Part shown: positions 60,918 to 64,000 of the stretch, in pieces | How positions within the stretch are numbered: the first letter of the stretch is position 1 | Layout: the number at the start of each line of letters is the position of its first letter | DNA from: Lepagella muris | Lineage (GTDB): Bacteria; Bacteroidota; Bacteroidia; Bacteroidales; Muribaculaceae | DNA length: 64,000 nt | Assembly: GCF_004793975.1 (NCBI RefSeq) | Contig: NZ_SRYB01000018.1 | Location: forward strand, 1-64,000 | Direction: 5' to 3' | Made by a program: the position numbers and the translations under genes | Notes under the pieces: generated by a model | The model's input: the letters and a program-made list of their open reading frames with translations, nothing else | The model's database searches: none | Told to the model about the DNA's origin: nothing

Positions 60918-63306
60918 TCTTTGACTCACCCGGTTTGAGAGATACCTTTATTTTCTTACCGTTCGCCTTCACCGTGGTCTTTCCACCCTTTTCGGAAGAT
61001 ATTGTGAATTGCTTCACCTTTCCGTTTTCCCATTTCGTGTCGAGAGAGAAGACCCCACGTGCACGCAGACCATTGAAACTGCCGGTCTTCCATTCCTTCG
61101 GGAGGGTAGGGAGGAGCGTGATCATGTCGGGAGTGGATTGGATAAGCATCTCAGCCACTCCGGCAGTGCCGCCGAAGTTTCCGTCAATCTGGAAAGGTGC
61201 ATGTGCATCAAGAAGATTGGGATACGTGCCGCCACCGTGTCGTTTGTCGGGACCCTGATAGTTGTCGGGGCTGACGTATTTGAGGAGACGACGATACATG
61301 GAATAAGCCTTCTCCGGTTCGGCAAGACGTGCAAGGAGGTTCACTCTCCATCCGGTGCTCCATCCTGTGGTGTTCTCACCCTTTATCTCCAGCGATCTTG
61401 CGGCAGCCTTTGCGAGGTCAGGGGTGCCGGCTACAGAGATGTGATGTCCGGGGTAAAGACCGTAAAGATGGCTCTGATGACGGTGTTGCGGATCCTGTTC
61501 CGGGAAATCCGTTGTCCATTCCATCAACTGACCGTTAGCCCCCACCTCGTAAGGTCGGATATTAGCCAAAGTTGAGTCCGCCTCTTTGATGAAGTCAGCA
61601 TCTGTCGATAGTTCGCGTGCTGCATCACGTGCGTCAGAGATACATTGGCGAATCATGGCGATGTCGGCATAGTTGCCGTTGCTTGTGGCATACGCATTCC
61701 CATCGGGAGCCATGAATTTATTTTCAGGAGATGTGGAGGGGGAAGTTATCAGTTTGCCATTGTTGTCTTCCGTCATCCAATCAATACAGAACTCGGCGGC
61801 ACCTTTCAGCACCGGATAATACTCCTTCAGGAAATCACGGTCTTTGGTGAAGAGATAGTGTTCCCAGATATGGGAGGCTACCCACGCGCCACCCATATTC
61901 CAGTTTGCCCATGAGGGATCGCCGCCGTGAAGACCCACGGGGTTTGTCATACCCCATATATCGGAGTTATGTCCGAGACACCATCCGCGATCCACGCCAT
62001 AATATTCCTTTGCCGTCTCGCGTCCGGTAGTGGGGAGCTGCTTTATGAATGACAGCATCGGGAGATGCAGTTCACTCAGATTGGTTACTTCCGCAGGCCA
62101 ATAATTCTCCTCTAAGTTGATGTTTGTCGTGTAGTTTGAACTCCACGGCGGCAGAAGGTATTCATTCCATAATCCCTGAAGATTTGCCGGTACACCCGGA
62201 GTGCGGGAGCAACTAATAAGAAGATAGCGTCCGTATTGGAAATAGAGTTCCTCCAGGTCGGGATCTACGGCATTGTTATCGCAATAATTCTTCAGACGTA
62301 TGTCGGTAGGCATAGCGTTCAGCTCATCGGAGGAATCACCGAGATCTATCGATGCCCGGGAGAAGAATTTGGAATAATCGGCATACTGATCGGCAGATAT
62401 TGCATCCCATCCTTTCCGGAGAGCTTTATCAGCTAATCTGTTGGCATTCCCCTTATAGTCGATGCCACTTTCTGACGGATTTACCGACACTCCGGCGAAA
62501 TTGGTTGCCATTGTTACGTAAATGGTAAGGTCAGTAGTGCCCTTCACGTCTAATTTCCCGTCGGGAGTAGGTGTGATTGAGCCGTTGGGTGAGTATGCCG
62601 ATATGTTTGTGCGGAAAGATATGCCTCGGTTGGGGTAATATTTTAAATTATTATGGAGGTTGCCGTTGACGTAAGATGGCATAGAGGTGTAGGCGGCATG
62701 TCCGTCGGCAGAAATGCGCGAGCCGTTGGAGGTGGCATTATATTCCACCGGAGAGTCGAAATAGAGTGACAGGTCGATCGGTCGTTCAGCCTTTATCCTG
62801 ACGGCTATCAGGCTGTCGGGAGCCGATGCGAAATACTCGGTGGTTATTTCATTTCCACCTTTTGAGTATGTCACGTTAGCCTTGGCGGTTTTCAGGTCAA
62901 GAGTACGGTTGTAGGTGGTAAGTGCTGACTTGTCGGCGAAATCGATGAAAAGGTTTCCGATAGGCTGATAGTTCTGCGTGTAGTGTCCCTGCACCTCTTT
63001 CTGTAGCTGTTCCGCTTTTGCGAAGTCGCCTTTTGCAAGGGCTTCACGTATGCCCGGAATAGCTTTGTATGCACCGGGAGAGTATACGCCCTTCTCAGGT
63101 TCGCCGGTCCAGAATGTGATGTCGTTCAGAGAGATTCGTTCACGGGATGGATTGCCGTATATTATCGCACCTTGGGTTCCGTTGCCAATTACGAAAGATT
63201 CCTCAAAGAAATCCGCCTGACGGTCGAATTTCAGCGTCAGGTCGTTGGCAAACGATGTGTTGACCGAGGCAGCGAGAAAAATTACGGGTAAAATAAATTT
63301 TTTCAT
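60904..63306 (-). CDS. Glycoside hydrolase family 95 (alpha-L-fucosidase/galactosidase)
   Basis: 800 aa from the ATG at 63306, with the signal peptide MKKFILPVIFLAASVNTSFA; a longer frame to 63372 is less likely. N-terminal beta domain with FFEESFVIGNGTQGAIIYG and SLNDITFWTGEPEKG, then the (alpha/alpha)6 catalytic part: GVPANLQGLWNEYLLPPWSS, NLEENYWPAEVTNLSE, GWSTGWRVNLLARL, and GGTAGVAEMLIQSTPD. Cleaves alpha-1,2-fucose from glycans such as H antigen or, in some members, alpha-galactose. Complements the GH29 at 13958. Upstream is a good promoter and copy 5 of the 17-bp palindrome. Confidence 0.93.
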   Translation of the reverse strand: MKKFILPVIFLAASVNTSFANDLTLKFDRQADFFEESFVIGNGTQGAIIYGNPSRERISLNDITFWTGEPEKGVYSPGAYKAIPGIREALAKGDFAKAEQLQKEVQGHYTQNYQPIGNLFIDFADKSALTTYNRTLDLKTAKANVTYSKGGNEITTEYFASAPDSLIAVRIKAERPIDLSLYFDSPVEYNATSNGSRISADGHAAYTSMPSYVNGNLHNNLKYYPNRGISFRTNISAYSPNGSITPTPDGKLDVKGTTDLTIYVTMATNFAGVSVNPSESGIDYKGNANRLADKALRKGWDAISADQYADYSKFFSRASIDLGDSSDELNAMPTDIRLKNYCDNNAVDPDLEELYFQYGRYLLISCSRTPGVPANLQGLWNEYLLPPWSSNYTTNINLEENYWPAEVTNLSELHLPMLSFIKQLPTTGRETAKEYYGVDRGWCLGHNSDIWGMTNPVGLHGGDPSWANWNMGGAWVASHIWEHYLFTKDRDFLKEYYPVLKGAAEFCIDWMTEDNNGKLITSPSTSPENKFMAPDGNAYATSNGNYADIAMIRQCISDARDAARELSTDADFIKEADSTLANIRPYEVGANGQLMEWTTDFPEQDPQHRHQSHLYGLYPGHHISVAGTPDLAKAAARSLEIKGENTTGWSTGWRVNLLARLAEPEKAYSMYRRLLKYVSPDNYQGPDKRHGGGTYPNLLDAHAPFQIDGNFGGTAGVAEMLIQSTPDMITLLPTLPKEWKTGSFNGLRARGVFSLDTKWENGKVKQFTISSEKGGKTTVKANGKKIKVSLKPGESKTIRP

Positions 63307-63361
63307 GAATACAAGGTTATGTATTGAATAATAAAACTCGTAAAAATTTTTTACGATTAGA

Positions 63362-63378
63362 GAAGTTGTCAAAACTTC
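63362..63378. repeat. 17-bp palindrome, copy 5 (one mismatch)
   Basis: GAAGTTGTCAAAACTTC lies at the predicted transcription start of the GH95 gene, 56 nt before its ATG, similar in placement to the GYF and SIMPL copies. Confidence 0.6.
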
Positions 63379-63382
63379 TCCA

Positions 63383-63414
63383 CAAAAATAATACGTATCA
63401 TCTGAATACGCAAT
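63383..63414 (-). promoter_or_regulatory. Promoter of the GH95 gene
   Basis: Minus strand: ATTG (63411-63414, one mismatch), 20 bp, TATTTTTG (63383-63390). The start falls near 63376, inside the 17-bp palindrome. Confidence 0.6.
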
Positions 63415-63488
63415 TCCACAGGGCTTAAAATGCCAAAAAGATGAGATAATGCCATATCTTTTGATGAATCAAGGATAATTGAATGACG

Positions 63489-63523
63489 AAAGGGTGTGCT
63501 GTCGCGCTGACGGCACACCCTTT
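63489..63523. terminator. Terminator of the GH5-like gene
   Basis: AAAGGGTGTGC and GCACACCCTTT are complementary, with GTC/GAC inside and a short loop. It lies downstream of the minus-strand GH5-like gene (stop at 63554); A/T ends suit termination on either strand. Confidence 0.8.
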
Positions 63524-63553
63524 TGGTTAGTAGTAAGGTTAAGAGATGGTGTC

Positions 63554-64000
63554 TCAGTAGGGGTATTGGGCGGCATCGGAGCCTTCCATAATCGCATTGA
63601 TGATTTCAGGCACTTTCACCTCACCTGTATTGCGGTCGATGAGTTCACCCGTATCCCAAAGGAAGGGGATGAGTCCACGCTCTTTGCCGAACTGCGACAC
63701 ACATTTGTCGAAATAAGCTCTTGATGCAAGATTTGCCTCTTTCTCTTTTCCGGTCAGACCTTTCGGATTTACGATCGCGCCATATTCACCGATAACCACC
63801 GGAATCCCTTTGTCGACAAACTGTGTCTTCATCTTGTCAAATTGAGCCTTCATATAGTTCTCATCACCCCAGGTGGAATTGCGGTCCGAACCCGGAATAA
63901 AGTTCTGTTCGCCCCAGAAAAACGCCATTCTTCCCCAGCTCTCATCCTTATCCATTCCGCAGAAATTCCATGGATCGTAGAAATGGATCTCAGCCATCAG
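63554..64000 (-). CDS. GH5-like endoglycanase (partial, C-terminal end only)
   Basis: At least 148 codons, open at the right edge of the window; the start is outside. AEIHFYDPWNFCG contains the conserved histidine/tyrosine pair of GH5 barrels, IPVVIGEYGAIVN holds the nucleophile glutamate, and IPFLWDTGELIDR is the last barrel strand with its tryptophan. This fits a GH5 cellulase/xyloglucanase/mannanase type enzyme; the subfamily is not decided. Followed by a terminator, so it is last of its operon. Confidence 0.82.
   Translation of the reverse strand: MMAEIHFYDPWNFCGMDKDESWGRMAFFWGEQNFIPGSDRNSTWGDENYMKAQFDKMKTQFVDKGIPVVIGEYGAIVNPKGLTGKEKEANLASRAYFDKCVSQFGKERGLIPFLWDTGELIDRNTGEVKVPEIINAIMEGSDAAQYPY

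Overview
This window is chromosomal DNA of a gut-type Bacteroidales bacterium, most likely of the Muribaculaceae/Bacteroidaceae side of the order. Evidence: several promoters fit the Bacteroidetes form TTTG-N20-TAnnTTTG rather than the proteobacterial -35/-10; the outer-membrane barrel protein has the carboxypeptidase-regulatory-like N-terminus typical of the phylum; host-glycan fucosidases (GH29, GH95) and a hexuronate pathway using an SDR oxidoreductase are present; intergenic palindromes are abundant. The genus is inference.

Layout. 1-1.7 kb: two GYF/CD225 membrane proteins. 1.9 kb: tRNA-Gly(CCC). 2.2-4.2 kb: an RloA/RloB-type defence pair. 4.6-10.6 kb: an RND efflux operon (outer-membrane factor, adaptor, pump). 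10.6-16.3 kb, minus strand: ROK kinase, GH29 fucosidase, CutC, transglutaminase-like protein. 16.4-32 kb: the centrepiece, a MacAB-like ABC export locus (adaptor, ATPase, two tandem pairs of FtsX-type permeases, TolC-like protein), a second ATPase plus permease pair, then a sigma-54-dependent response regulator and its histidine kinase. Both transport operons are preceded by sigma-54-like promoters with TGTCCG/CGGACA-type upstream sites, so the whole looks like a self-contained envelope-response circuit. 32-34.5 kb: an outer-membrane beta-barrel protein.

34.7-39 kb is an AT-rich accessory stretch: a zinc-ribbon membrane protein, a decayed PLP-enzyme gene coupled to a TetR regulator, an EamA transporter, a MITE-like element, and a small gene with a GNAT acetyltransferase broken by an in-frame stop. 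39.2-43.1 kb, minus strand: esterase, a second NtrC-type regulator and kinase paralogous to the first, and a phosphoesterase. 43.3-46.9 kb: a biotin-dependent carboxyltransferase with two biotin domains, and malate dehydrogenase. 47-49.6 kb: small envelope proteins. 49.7-56.7 kb, minus strand: a hexuronate operon (kdgK, eda, exuT-like, uxaC, uxuA, SDR) converting glucuronate/galacturonate to pyruvate and glyceraldehyde-3-phosphate. 57-64 kb: NUDIX hydrolase, Bcr/CflA efflux, LuxS, a lipoprotein, a potassium-channel-like protein, GH95 fucosidase and the C-terminus of a GH5-type glycosidase that runs off the right edge.

Beyond the genes, the spacers hold much unexplained structure: a 17-bp palindrome at five places, three of them at inferred transcript starts; twin 55-bp elements around one ATPase gene; G/C-rich mirror palindromes; and phased 7-14 bp microrepeats whose sequence differs at each locus. 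All functions rest on reading motifs by eye; no database search was run.
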